This document shows positions 36,301 to 42,475 of a DNA stretch of 64,000 bases, piece after piece. Both the position numbers and the translations under genes were made by a program. This DNA comes from Panorpa germanica. Its lineage: Eukaryota; Arthropoda; Insecta; Mecoptera; Panorpidae. Under the pieces are notes generated by a model. The model was not told the DNA's origin, searched no databases, and saw nothing but the letters and a program-made list of their open reading frames with translations. Numbering within the stretch: the stretch's first letter is position 1; each line of letters opens with the position of its first letter. The stretch is from contig OY783209.1 in NCBI GenBank assembly GCA_963678705.1, positions 13,330,001 through 13,394,000 on the forward strand, written 5' to 3'.

Positions 36301-38741
36301 AAAATAAAAGTCTTTGATTTTAGAAGCAACACATAAGTTTGATTAAAAATTTACAATTCCTAAGGCGGTGCTTTTTTATTTTTTTCCGCATATTTACATG
36401 ACACAACTTGTTTTAAGCAATTTGTACTATAGCACATTTAGGCCGTCCACACATGGGTCGACTGATTGCAAACTCGAGCCCCGAATCTGCCCGAACCGAA
36501 TGAGAATGGAACTGTGTTGTGAGTGAGAGAACGTACGTGTATACGAGTGAGAGAAAACACACGGCACGAATAAAACAAAATTGATTTGAAATTCGTTTTG
36601 AGCGACTGTGTTTCTACTGTGCACAAATACTTTTCAAAACTATTTAAATACATGCATACAAATACGACATAATAAAATCCCCTATTATGCTATTGTTAAA
36701 TATTCTATAGCGTCACGAAACACGGCTCGACATGGCTCGTTTTTCGTTTACGTTGGAAACTTCGAGTTTGAAATCAATCGACCCATGTGCTGATGGCCTT
36801 ATTCTAGATAGTCGGTTCCTTATAACAGATTTACAGTTGGGACATGGTCTTTCACCATTGCCGAACATGTAACTTTTGTTATACTTCCATTTATGGATAG
36901 AAAGAAGCATTCATTTTGTATTTTTTAATTAAAATTTACAATGTTTGTTGTGCTTGTTTTCTGCTGTTCAAAAGATCTGAGTGTAGAATGTGATTGAATT
37001 GCATTTTTTAACTCGTCAAAGATTTGTTACTTGAGGTACACCGGACCGTTGAACTTTGCTGGCAAAGAGCAGAATTAAAGTATTCATCAAAGTTGTATTG
37101 CATATAAATATTTAATATTTGATAAAACATAGAATTTTCCGCTACCCTTGTGATACGAAAGGAGCCTGAAGATATCCATATAACACATTCTGCTACTGTT
37201 ACGCCCTCATGCCCTTAGGGACATGGAAATGTTCGCATTTCCAGAAACAAACTATTGTTGAGTTTTCCTAAGTGTAATAGATTTTCTTTTCAAATTATGC
37301 GTAGATGAGGGTGTTCCACTGTACTGCTCATATTGCGGAAGGGGATGGGGTAGGGTGGGGGTAAATGGAGGTTGATATAAAGGGCTGTTGTGTGCACAGC
37401 TTACAAAACAATATTTAAATACGTAACGCGTGTTTAAAAAGATCACGTGATCCAATTGTGTCCTAAATATGTTACTTTTGACAGAATGTTTTTACTAAAA
37501 TATTTAAATTATGTGTGTTCCAAGTTGCTGAGTGATTTTAATCGTTTTAAGGGTTCGGAATATGTGCCGGTATTATGCAAATGATACGCCCTTAAATTAC
37601 TTAAGAATTGAGGTAGTGAAATATTAATATGCGAAGAGAAAGTTCGGGTTGAATGACATTGTAAGTCCCAATAAAAAGGAAAATAGAAAGGTTGCTCTCA
37701 CAGTGTAATAGACTACTTAGGACCTTCGACCTTTGGCACACTTTATCATGAGATGAAGCTTCTACTTTAATGTTTATCAATAAACCACTGTATCGAAGGC
37801 AATAAAAGTAAAAAAAATTAAAAACAAAAACTTGTACAAATAATTTACTCCTCTACATCGATGTATTAGGGGAAAATGGCAATCAGTGGGTAATGCAGGT
37901 CACATCGAAATATAAAACTTCCAAAAACATTTCGCTAACACTACTAGTACCGCCGTCTAGTATACGCCTGAGTTATGACTTATTTACCAAACACCGTCAT
38001 TTTACATCGCGCGCTGTGAGTTGGACAGCTGTGTAAAGAGTAAGGACGTGTTTTGTTATAAACAAATTAAAAATTCGATGAAGGTAAGCTTAGAGTGATT
38101 AATACCAATCAATATCTTTCTAAATGTCAATGATTACCCACATATTAGTGTGTCCTATGGGCTTGTTGGATTTCATGAAAGTTCTTTACGTCTTGCAACC
38201 AGTCGCCCCATGTGCGGACGCCCTAATACTCCAATAGTTGACCGCCATTGTATTAGATTGATAATGTGTATTATATTTATCTAAACTTAACTAAATAAGC
38301 TATGTAAAAAGTCAGTTACTTTTACCCTAAGTTCATAAAATAAGAAAATATTTAGATTACTGCTTAAGTGACCGCCATTCCACCATCTTCCCCTAAATGA
38401 ATTAAAATCTTGTTTTATTAAGTTTTCTGTAAAAGTTGTTATGCACAAGAAATATCAACCAATAATCTAAATTTCTTGAACTTTGTAATCAGGGTTGATG
38501 TCAATTACAGCGTTATCGTAATAATGTGCCCACCCAACCCGTGAGCCACCCACACGAACTTATAATTTAAAAGAATACCACAATAAAAATGAATGAGAAC
38601 CTACTTACCGAATTCAGTAGTGGTCGTTATAGTTATTTCTTCCGTTTCCTGACCTAGAGCGCCCGAAGCGGTTAACTGTAATACTATTCCTAGTACAACA
38701 GTTATCCGCCAGGCAGTGCTGGAGATCGTATACCGTCTCAT
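6285..38741 (-). CDS. Single-pass membrane protein with two EB-like six-cysteine modules (five exons, 205 aa)
   Basis: Exons in transcript order, all on the minus strand: 38741-38609, 14728-14576, 7529-7389, 6521-6407, 6360-6285. Phases agree at every join; the total of 618 bases gives 205 residues plus TAG. Layout: signal peptide ~1-31 (hydrophobic core around VVLGIVLQL), Thr-rich linker, module 1 (~57-93) and module 2 (~102-141), transmembrane helix ~157-179 (AMIGILAGMALMFIIICVV), then a ~25-residue polar acidic tail. The modules have cysteine spacings C-x5-C-x6-C-x6-C-x-C-x12-C and C-x5-C-x8-C-x4-C-x-C-x13-C, like the EB module of arthropod and nematode secreted proteins. Each module has its own exon, suggesting module duplication by exon. 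Probably a cell-surface protein; function unknown, no named gene recognised. Introns 1 and 2 (about 23.9 and 7.0 kb) are full of transposons. The weakest call is the last intron (46 bases). Confidence 0.88.
6407..6521 (-). CDS. EB-module gene, exon 4: transmembrane helix
   Basis: Acceptor TTATTTCAG, donor GTTAGA. 115 bases encode a short Pro/Ser/Thr-rich stalk, a ~23-residue hydrophobic helix and a following Arg. If the weak donor were not used, the frame would run on 17 codons into a Phe/Leu/Asn-rich tail before TAG at 6361; I prefer splicing because the next exon is in phase. Confidence 0.82.
6640..7270. repeat. Family J repeat units (J1) in intron 3 of the EB-module gene
   Basis: Contains the J signature: ACGTAGTTTTTTATGCTGATTTC, then CTTCCGGTTTTCGAGATA and the inverted partner GAAATCAGC…ACGCTAAAA. 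One unit spans ~6660-6825 and a partial unit ~7150-7262. Between them (6855-7030) is a GC-rich segment with internal inverted similarity (AAATCCGGGCC types), probably another short insert. No coding support. Confidence 0.6.
7389..7529 (-). CDS. EB-module gene, exon 3: second cysteine module
   Basis: Preceded by CTTTTCAG and followed by donor GTACTATT. 141 bases; encodes six cysteines in C-x5-C-x8-C-x4-C-x-C-x13-C order (DSCFFNEQC…HCIC…VC). It has the same phase and near-identical spacing to exon 2, so the two exons probably arose by duplication (inference). Confidence 0.88.
7530..10293. other. Intron 2 of the EB-module gene, no feature recognised
   Basis: AT-rich, no open frame with recognisable protein, no repeat shared with the rest of the window that I could see. 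A 16-base near-palindrome around CACGTG (9178-9196) is present; its meaning is unknown. Confidence 0.5.
10294..10712. repeat. Family J inverted repeat (J2)
   Basis: Two arms of ~160 bases (10294-10465 and 10538-10712) are imperfect reverse complements. The outer arm parts carry TGCTGATATCTCGTAAAC / GTTTACGAGATATCAGCA and the inner parts AATCTGCATTCAA. Related to J1, J3 and J4. Weak direct repeats follow at ~10809 and ~10943 (ACATAACNNCATCAAAAAA). Confidence 0.65.
10713..11979. other. Intronic sequence, no gene seen
   Basis: AT-rich intron 2 sequence. The longest open frames here (~70 codons at 11464-11731, minus) overlap in two frames and show no domain. Nothing else recognised. Confidence 0.5.
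11988..12705. mobile_element. hAT-like non-autonomous element E1
   Basis: Ends CAGAGATGCGCACAAATA…GCGCACATCTCTG-type (right end reads AAACGCACATCTCTG) and is flanked by a perfect 8-bp duplication TCTATTTC (11980-11987 and 12706-12713), the hallmark of hAT insertion. Interior rich in AAATACAAAATA motifs. A piece at 12409-12640 resembles Helitron family H termini (GTCCCGTCGC near 12413) and may be a nested scrap. No transposase. Confidence 0.88.
13373..13833. mobile_element. MITE F1 nested in E2
   Basis: Terminal inverted repeats CCCAGTAAACAATTTGG and CCAAAATGTTTACTGGG; 461 bases. Internally two direct copies of a ~50-base segment with TTTTAGTTAAAATTYATTC. Other F pieces: 25010-25124, ~32770-32888, 61346-61995. 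Superfamily not determined because the duplication is unclear. Confidence 0.75.
14083..14108. repeat. (ACTT)n microsatellite
   Basis: Six ACTT units in a row inside E2, following a short AT-repeat tract (14056-14080). Confidence 0.85.
14576..14728 (-). CDS. EB-module gene, exon 2: first cysteine module
   Basis: Bounded by TTTTTCAG upstream and GTAAGTT downstream, both canonical. 153 bases; encodes about 50 residues with six cysteines in C-x5-C-x6-C-x6-C-x-C-x12-C order (…RCDDTLQC…SCQC…DKC). It joins exon 1 (phase 1) and exon 3 (phase 1) in frame. GC-rich island within AT-rich intron sequence. Confidence 0.88.
14877..15517. mobile_element. Family A MITE, copy A2
   Basis: Full-length, 641 bases, AATGGGCTTGTGTCCTCA … GGACACAAGCCGATT. 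Lies only 149 bases from exon 2 of the EB-module gene, in intron 1. Interior alignable with A1, A3, A4, A5. Confidence 0.88.
15518..16192. other. Intron 1 sequence, no feature recognised
   Basis: No gene, RNA or shared repeat recognised. Confidence 0.45.
16197..16911. mobile_element. TTAA-flanked MITE D1
   Basis: Terminal repeats AGGGTTATATACAGT … ACTGTATATAACCCCC, flanked by TTAA on both sides (16193-16196, 16912-16915). TTAA with G/C-run ends fits piggyBac-type or Kolobok-type mobilisation (inference). The interior is A/T homopolymer-rich and alignable in antisense to D2. Confidence 0.8.
16916..17810. other. Intron 1 sequence, no feature recognised
   Basis: AT-rich, no coding or repeat signal recognised. 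Confidence 0.45.
17819..18325. mobile_element. hAT-like non-autonomous element K1 with internal minisatellite
   Basis: Ends CAGAGGCGGCCTTAA … TAAGGCCGCCTTTG, flanked by a perfect 8-bp duplication TGCGTTAC (17811-17818, 18326-18333). 507 bases. The right half is a GC-rich tandem array. A fragment of the same family lies inside O1 (~54427-54640). Confidence 0.9.
18122..18309. repeat. 25-26-bp minisatellite inside K1
   Basis: Seven full units and a partial eighth begin at 18123, 18148, 18174, 18199, 18225, 18251, 18276 and 18301. The consensus is like CTCGCAAAGTTCTGCC followed by a C/G run. The period alternates 25 and 26, so it is not codon-periodic; long open frames across it are artefacts of its GC content. 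Confidence 0.9.
18334..18954. other. Intronic sequence with one family A end (A6)
   Basis: At 18759-18800 a family A left end (AATGGGCTTGTGG…CTTAATTTC) is recognisable with no matching right end, i.e. a relic. Otherwise nothing seen. Confidence 0.55.
18955..19932. repeat. Inverted-repeat element split by A3
   Basis: Left arm 18955-19036 (ATTGTGAGTTAATTTGGAGC…) and right arm 19850-19932 are reverse complements at roughly 85-90%. Sequence between the arms, apart from A3, is ~170 bases each side. Looks like an older foldback/MITE into which A3 inserted. Family not identified. Confidence 0.7.
19110..19748. mobile_element. Family A MITE, copy A3
   Basis: 639 bases, AATGGGCTTGTGTGCTATG … GGACACAAGCCCATT; opposite orientation to A2. 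Nested in the inverted repeat 18955-19932. Confidence 0.9.
20257..20359. repeat. 51-bp tandem duplication
   Basis: Two adjacent copies starting AATGACACTTTGTCA and ending CAATACGTTTT differ at about one base, so the duplication is recent. The neighbouring 19933-20802 has no other recognised feature apart from a GT/GA-rich tract near 20168. Confidence 0.85.
21158..21308. mobile_element. Short hAT-like element L1 inside R1
   Basis: 151 bases with ends CAGTGGCGTAACGTGCC … GTAGCTACACCACTG and diverged 8-bp flanks GATTCAGG / AATTTAGG (6 of 8). Ends CAGTGGCGTA are typical of hAT MITEs. Confidence 0.72.
21409..21590 (-). pseudogene. piggyBac transposase C-terminal cysteine-rich remnant
   Basis: The last ~60 residues before TAA read CSLCTWKENRKTTYSCVSC followed by GVPVCDNH. 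The C-x2-C … C-x2-C … C-x2-H pattern is typical of the domain ending piggyBac transposases. The frame continues upstream on the minus strand to 21783, but that part is Phe/Ile-rich with no homology, so the catalytic domain is lost. It lies in R1, whose ends agree with this class. Confidence 0.8.
22835..22870. mobile_element. Family O terminal fragment (O2)
   Basis: CGCTTAAATACGG…ACAGGCC followed by TAA matches the right end of O1 (54740-54779). The partner end was not found nearby. Confidence 0.5.
23005..24088. other. Intron 1 sequence, no feature recognised
   Basis: No gene or shared repeat recognised in this kilobase. Confidence 0.45.
24089..24716 (+). mobile_element. P/THAP-type element V1, truncated by a LINE
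   Basis: Begins GTCCAAGGTCCCAGTG, the same end as V2 (inverted there: CTGGGATCTTGGAC). It carries a TATATAAAA box at 24413-24421, then a THAP-like frame. The right half is lost behind the LINE inserted at 24729. Confidence 0.65.
24444..24700 (+). pseudogene. THAP-domain remnant of a P-type transposase
   Basis: The open frame contains W-x-…NWFPTTNSVVCFRHFTKDCF, matching the second half of the THAP zinc finger (Cys-x2-His then Phe) and a Pro-containing tail (CGMPLFK). The first Cys pair is not clear and there is no ATG in frame, so it is degenerate. A possible donor TCT|GTAAAT follows at ~24697. THAP domains begin P-element transposases; no catalytic part is seen. Confidence 0.62.
24729..25380 (-). 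mobile_element. Non-LTR retrotransposon 3' fragment (LINE copy 1)
   Basis: 5'-truncated insertion on minus, flanked by a perfect 12-bp duplication ATATCAGTATAT (24717-24728, 25381-25392). Encodes a basic coiled stretch (EEELRRRDRKKQQQERMEKI…) like the C-terminal region of insect LINE ORF2; 3' end AT-rich. The same family recurs at 63163-63811, with which it shares the 3' UTR (TGCCAAATGGCAAAAACAT). A family F piece (25010-25124) replaces its cysteine knuckle. Confidence 0.85.
25010..25124 (-). mobile_element. Family F piece inside LINE copy 1
   Basis: Starts CCCAGTAAACATTTTGG on the minus strand right after GCGGAAAGGA of the LINE and carries the family's TTTTTTGTCATGAACGCG-type interior. Comparison with 63410-63530 shows that ~100 bases of LINE are missing at this point, so it replaced rather than simply interrupted the LINE. 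Confidence 0.65.
25393..26399. other. Intron 1 sequence, no feature recognised
   Basis: Presumably begins with the remaining downstream part of the V1 target. A near-duplicate of CCTGTGGTCTGTGAATGCA occurs at 25519-25549. No gene recognised. Confidence 0.4.
26400..26610. repeat. Family J unit (J3)
   Basis: Contains AACGTAGTTATCCCGGTGATTTC, AACTCGATAACCGGAAGGGC and GAAATCAGCATAAAAA in the order seen in the J4 monomers. Confidence 0.7.
26667..27726 (-). mobile_element. hAT element M1 with degenerate transposase
   Basis: Ends TAGTGCTTCTGAAAACCC … GGTCCAGAAGCCCTA with 8-bp flanks AGCAGTGC / AGCAGTAC (7 of 8). On minus, ~27250-26850, a broken reading with frameshifts gives AVIEAEDFGKLEQEF and STDNEKTFSVSANFCTKLR, the hAT C-terminal dimerisation region. 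Near-terminal sub-repeats of GGATCCGGGT/CCGACGGATTCG type. M2 is its sister copy. Confidence 0.85.
27735..29751. other. Intron 1 sequence with a 10-bp tandem repeat
   Basis: At 28553-28603 the unit CTCAACTGCT is repeated about five times. Apart from this and a short G/C-rich patch near 29215-29280 nothing is recognised; open frames here are short and featureless. Confidence 0.5.
29752..30780. mobile_element. Composite of family B (Harbinger-like) MITEs, B1
   Basis: Outer ends GGCCCTCCGACTGATTGC … CATGTGCGGACGCAC with TTA on each side (29749-29751, 30781-30783). Inside, further B ends occur at ~29820 (CGCCCTCCGCACACGATG), ~29952 and ~30335, so at least three B copies are nested. The 3-bp TTA duplication fits PIF/Harbinger. 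Confidence 0.8.
30784..32769. other. Intron 1 sequence, no gene seen
   Basis: Holds a (GGT)n tract at 31261-31275 and a short GC-rich patch at 31745-31800. Homopolymer-rich DNA around 32200-32480 resembles decayed repeats. No supported gene. Confidence 0.45.
32770..32888. mobile_element. Family F fragment (F3)
   Basis: CTCTTTCATGACAAAAAAGTC … GTGACTCCAAAATGTTTGCTGGG matches 61920-61990 (F4); only this end is present. Confidence 0.6.
32910..33313. mobile_element. MITE N1
   Basis: Terminal inverted repeats TAATGCCGGTTTCACACCAG … CTGGTGTGAAACCGGCATAA extend ~35 bases. 404 bases, no coding. Sister copies N2 (47486-47753) and a fragment N3 (~63060-63160). Confidence 0.85.
33314..33959. other. 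Intron 1 sequence, no feature recognised
   Basis: A G-rich stretch (33505-33540) on +; nothing else recognised. Confidence 0.45.
33960..34900. repeat. Tandem array of family J units (J4)
   Basis: About 3.5 diverged units, register marked by the GCTGATTTCAA-type motif at 34017, 34254, 34516 and 34769 (periods 237, 262, 253). Each unit pairs AACGTAGTTTTTC…CTGATTTCAAAT with the inverted GAAATCAGCATAAAA…TTACGTTA and an AACTCGAAAACCGGAAGA core, so each monomer is a foldback. Confidence 0.82.
34901..35394. other. Intron 1 sequence, no gene supported
   Basis: A 91-codon open frame at 35114-35389 has no recognisable domain. A segment ATGGACATGCCACCGACCGTG resembles 29652-29680 (GGACATGCAACGACCTGTG), hinting at another old repeat. 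Confidence 0.35.
35399..35515. mobile_element. MITE G1, left half only
   Basis: TAGTCCAAATTACGAGAGCTA … TTAAAAGAGGTTA matches the left half of G2 (45540-45650). No right end before C1 sequence starts. Confidence 0.6.
35500..36361. repeat. Interspersed repeat C1, interrupted by B2
   Basis: The ~370-base family C sequence (AAGAAATTATATTTCTTTAG … AGAAGCAACACATAAGTTTG) is present in two blocks, ~35507-35662 and 36034-36361, separated by B2. Four copies in the window (C1-C4). Class not identified; no coding. Confidence 0.7.
35663..36033. mobile_element. Harbinger-like MITE B2
   Basis: Ends GCCCTCCGCACACGAGTCGA … TCATGTGCGCAGGACC, flanked by TAA-type bases. Inserted in C1. Confidence 0.8.
36441..36798. 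mobile_element. Harbinger-like MITE B3
   Basis: 358 bases; ends GGCCGTCCACACATGGGTCG … CGACCCATGTGCTGATGGCC; perfect TTA duplication (36438-36440, 36799-36801). Contains a segment GTGCACAAATACTTTTCAAA resembling the end of hAT family E, shared by all full B copies. Confidence 0.88.
36802..37864. other. Intron 1 sequence, no feature recognised
   Basis: An E-box palindrome GATCACGTGATC at 37441-37452 and a G-rich tract (37338-37365). No gene. Confidence 0.45.
37865..38395. mobile_element. MITE P1
   Basis: Ends TTAGGGGAAAATGGCAATCA … TGGCGGTC-type inverted end (GACCGCCATTCCACCATCTT then CCCCTAA). A B terminus (B6, 38193-38223, CAACCAGTCGCCCCATGTGC) is embedded at a point where P2 has ~480 other bases. 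Lies 214 bases from exon 1 of the EB-module gene. Confidence 0.72.
38193..38223. mobile_element. Family B terminal fragment B6 inside P1
   Basis: 31 bases matching the right end of B1/B2 (AACCAGTCGCCCCATGTGCG then GACGCCC), followed by TAA. No partner end. Confidence 0.6.
38609..38741 (-). CDS. EB-module gene, exon 1: start codon and signal peptide
   Basis: ATG at 38741-38739, 44 codons plus one base, then donor G|GTAAGTAGG at 38608. It encodes a basic N-terminus, a hydrophobic core and a small-residue cleavage region (ASGALG), followed by a Glu/Thr stretch. GC content is clearly higher than the surroundings. This is the first ATG of the exon, placed 5' of a typical signal peptide, so the start is well supported. 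Confidence 0.85.
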
Positions 38742-38860
38742 AATGATGGTCGGACTAACGGAACGTTTAAACCCAAACAGCTCAGTTCAGGGTTTAGATT
38801 CCGAGCCGACCGTCCGCGTCGACGGTAACTCGATGAGATGACGCTCGCTGGAAAACTGTC
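38742..38860 (-). promoter_or_regulatory. GC-rich upstream region of the EB-module gene (putative promoter/5' UTR)
   Basis: The ~120 bases 5' of the ATG are distinctly richer in G and C, with several CpG steps around 38800-38830, in otherwise AT-rich DNA. No clear TATA box. This suits a TATA-less insect promoter with 5' UTR, but the start site is not determined here. Confidence 0.4.
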
Positions 38861-38980
38861 ACATGTCGCATAGTGGGTATGGAGATATCAGAAAACCTGA
38901 GGACAACAGAAGACACGTTAATCGAAGCGAAATACCTGTTAATATAAATGAAGAATTGCAAAAGCTAGTTACAAATACAC

Positions 38981-39717
38981 TAGGGCTTCTGAAATTCCGG
39001 GGATTTAACACCCGCCGGATCCGGGTTCAATATTTTATAAACCCGACGGATCCGGGTCCCCAATAACGATCCAAGCTAGGTGCAAAAATTTGCAGACACC
39101 GAGAATGTTCTTTCATTATTCGTCGAAGTTGGTTCGACCGTGCATAGCGCGGCATAAGCTTCTCTAGATCTAGCGTTTCTATTTGTATTCCTAAAAAGGG
39201 TAAAATCCTGTTTCAATTTTCCAAATTCCTCAGCCTCTATAACAGCACTCACAACAGGTTTTTCCGCATTTTTAAAATTAAATTAAATGCTTGTTCCATT
39301 GATAATATCTTTTCATCGTTATCTACTAACAACATATCTATGTTTTCTGTAGAATTGACGGCAAAGTCCGCGAAAAATCTACTCAATAGCTGCATAGCTA
39401 AACTTTTAACGTTAACTGTTAATTTAGACAAATACTTAAAATCGATTAGGATGATTGAACTAACATGTTGGCTATTTATGCAAGTTTCCAACTCATTGGG
39501 AAAACCCAATGAAGTGCTTACTTGAAACTTAAGAAATTCTTTTCATTTAAATAGCTACTTAAATAACTTTAATCCTGTTAGTTTTTTCTTTTTATTGGTC
39601 TCATGTCTGGTGGTCGTCTCGACATCATAATAGGAATATCCTTTTTAATAATTAATACTTTAGGCTAATCCTTTACTATACTGTATGATTTATTTGTTTA
39701 GTAACGGCACTATCATA

Positions 39718-39786
<69 letters not shown>

Positions 39787-39955
39787 GGCTATGTAATTCG
39801 AGCGGCGCGCATTTGGTTTTATTTAATTTGGCATTTACACCAGCAAAAGCATTCGGACCCGGATCCGTCGTGTTTTCTACTAGAGTCTCGGGTTCGGGTT
39901 TATTGCCAATACCCAACGAATTCGAATCCGGGTCGGATCTGGTTCAGAAGCTCTA
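38981..39955 (-). mobile_element. hAT element M2 with degenerate transposase and (TA)n
   Basis: Ends TAGGGCTTCTGAAATTCC … GGTTCAGAAGCTCTA; flanks AAATACAC and (one base shifted) AGAAACAC are 6 of 8 alike. Minus frame 39509-39249 gives ELETCINSQHVSSIILIDF and EQAFNLILKMRKNLL, part of a decayed hAT transposase; 39060-39190 matches the M1 dimerisation segment. Starts only ~240 bases upstream of the EB-module gene ATG. Confidence 0.82.
39721..39781. repeat. (TA)n microsatellite in M2
   Basis: About 30 uninterrupted TA units; M1 has only four or five at the same place, so it expanded after the copies diverged. Confidence 0.95.
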
Positions 39956-40663
39956 CAGAAACACGTCTTACCTCTTCAACAGACTAACGCGAATAAAGAG
40001 AGAGAGCGATTCAAGGATCGCTATTCCATTTTATGAATTCCACATAAATGCCATAAGTTCTCTTATCTTATTTTCTTTTACATTATAAGCAGATACGGCA
40101 TAAGTTGAACAACTTTTCACCCAATTCAAGATGAAGACGTTAAACTCGGGAAAACATCCCCATTTCACTTCGCCACGTTGCTTTTAATGCATTTCGCGGT
40201 ACCTGGAGCGTCGGGAAAACGTGACGGCTCGCTATTTTAACTCAAATACTTCTATGAAATATATTCTATGGATCAAGTACAAAATATATGTTCTTCTCAC
40301 ACCCGGGGAGAGTTTAATTGTTGTGTTGAGCTTTTCTTAATTTACGATTTGCTAGACAAGTTAATTGTGGGTTCAGTAATCGATTTTCCAACAGAAACGG
40401 CCATAAAACATAATTAATGGTCGTTTTAAGTCGTCTAATTTATATCGTGAAAATATTAATAACATGTCTTAACGTGTGAAGAATAATTGTTAATTAATTA
40501 AATAAAGTTAACTACATTTTAAGTAATTAAGAAAATATTACTAGTTTGGAATTGATCAAAACACAAACTACGTATGCCACACTTTCAGTACCTTTTCCCC
40601 TTTTTTTGTGATGTAAAATTATAGTGATGATCTCTAATAATAAAAAAAATTATTGTTTTATAA
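39956..40663. other. Intergenic, no feature recognised
   Basis: No gene or repeat identified. Confidence 0.45.
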
Positions 40664-41299
40664 GCGGTTATATACAGTTAATAATTAAAAAAAAAATTAA
40701 TGTACATATATTTTAGTACACAAACAGAAAATTTCAAATCAATCCGGCGATTATTTTTTAAGTTAAAGTGTTTTTAAAATCGGTGACCAAGATTTCTCAG
40801 AAACGGCTGAACCGATCATTCTTAAATTTTAAGACAAGTTTCTTAAGTATATTTTTTAGTAATTAATCGAAGTTATTTTCTCACCGATAAATATATTTTC
40901 TTTTTATAAACAATTTAAGGCCAAAATTTTGGTCAACAATCGATATTTTTTGTGAGAAGCCGCCATTTAGTCAAAAAAAAATTTATTTTGCTTATTTCTT
41001 CGATTATTTACTAGATTATACATTACTTTAACGAAATCCGTTTGGGTTTTTCATTTTAGATGAAAGCCTAGAGATATAGTGGTCTTGATATAGTGTAAGA
41101 TGCCTTTTTTGAAAGGAGCTGCGGAAGATCGGCTATAGCAGCTTTAAAATTATTATTTTTACAAATTTAAAGATGTTAAAATACAGTTAAAAGTTACCTT
41201 AATATGTGTATAAATTTTTACATTAATATAGTTCAGAGGTTCTCAGGAAAAATTCTTAAAAAATCGCTTTTTTTGGGACTAATAACTGTATATAACCCC
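40664..41299. mobile_element. TTAA-type MITE D2
   Basis: Inverted copy of D1: GCGGTTATATACAGTTA … TAACTGTATATAACCCC followed by TTAA; the left TTAA is mutated. Interior motif GAAACGGCTGAACCGAT shared with D1. Confidence 0.78.
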
Positions 41300-41817
41300 T
41301 TAATATAAAATCTTGACCGATTTTAATATTTGAAATATATAAAAACTTATGTACATCAGAATGTATGTATATACTCGTACTTACTTATATGCATTAAAAC
41401 TGCTATAAAGCGTTAAGCCACAACCGAATTCTGCTAGTAGAATGAGAGATTAAATAAATCAGAATTATTTATGAAATGTTTTCGTAAATATGTATTTTAA
41501 AGCTATATATATTTTAATATTATGTTAAACCTTGACTCTTCCCAAGAGAATAATTGACCCAGTCGATTTTACTAGGTCATTTAATATAAATATTATAATT
41601 TAGGTTATCTACATGCTTGTAGACATGTATTTAAAATGAAACGGTATAATTTTGTTGCTAGTCTCAAGAGATAGACATTTGTGAACAACGTATACATTCA
41701 TTTTGTTCGGTCTGTTCCCGAAAATCGAAAAATATATCATTTCGATTACATAACCTCAAATAATGTTGACAAGTTGACATATTATAATTTAGGGTTGCAT
41801 AAAATATGTTTTCTGTG

Positions 41818-42467
41818 TAGGGCTTCACACGAGACGAGATAAGGCGAGAGTTTCAAAAATCTCGTCTCGTTCTCGTTAGTTTAGAAAAAAATAGGTATCG
41901 TTTTAGTCTCGTTCCTGTCTCGTCTCGTCACATCTCGTTTTTGTGAGAACTTACTCCTAAAGATTTTTTTATTCTAAATTTTTTACACACTAAGCATATC
42001 GCTTTTTTCTCACCATTAATTGTAACAAATTTAAAAGAAAATTTAAGCTTTGAAGAATTTTTTTTATACACAGTTGATCAACTGGTTCAATTTCACTTAA
42101 TGCATCATCACTTTCAACTAATCTCGGCCTCTTTGTCAGGTTGACACTACTTTTGCGGCAAAATGTCTTCAAACAATCGCATTGTAAATAATTTATATTC
42201 TCTTAAAACATTCGTTTCCGTTCGGCTATATATATAAAATATTTAACAGATGTTTGTTTACCAGATTTTATATTTCGTAAATTTACGACCTAACCTTTTT
42301 TGTAATAAAAAAAAGGTTGAACGTTTATATTGCTGTTAGTTTATTTTTCTAGCAATTTCTTTTTGAAATAACGTCAACGAGAAACGAGACTCTCGGGTCT
42401 CTCCGTATGTGGTCTCGGTGCCGTCTCAATAGTTTTCAGAAAAGTCTCGTGCTCGTGTGAAGCCCTA
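41818..42467. mobile_element. hAT-like element Q1
   Basis: Ends TAGGGCTTCACACGAGACG … CGTGTGAAGCCCTA, flanks TTTCTGTG / TTTCTGTT (7 of 8). 650 bases. Rich in GTCTCGTCTCG-type repeats near both ends. A 60-codon minus frame (42172-41990) with KRPRLVESDDALSEIEPVDQ could be transposase debris. Confidence 0.83.
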
Positions 42468-42475
42468 TTTCTGTT

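Noticed and set aside
36220..36330. Splice-like TTTGATTTCAG|GTAAGATAG in family C
   Set aside because: Present in all C copies regardless of orientation or context, with no coding frame around it.
39685..40088. Ile/Tyr-rich frames around 39700-39980
   Set aside because: Translation of the (TA)n tract and M2 terminal sub-repeats.
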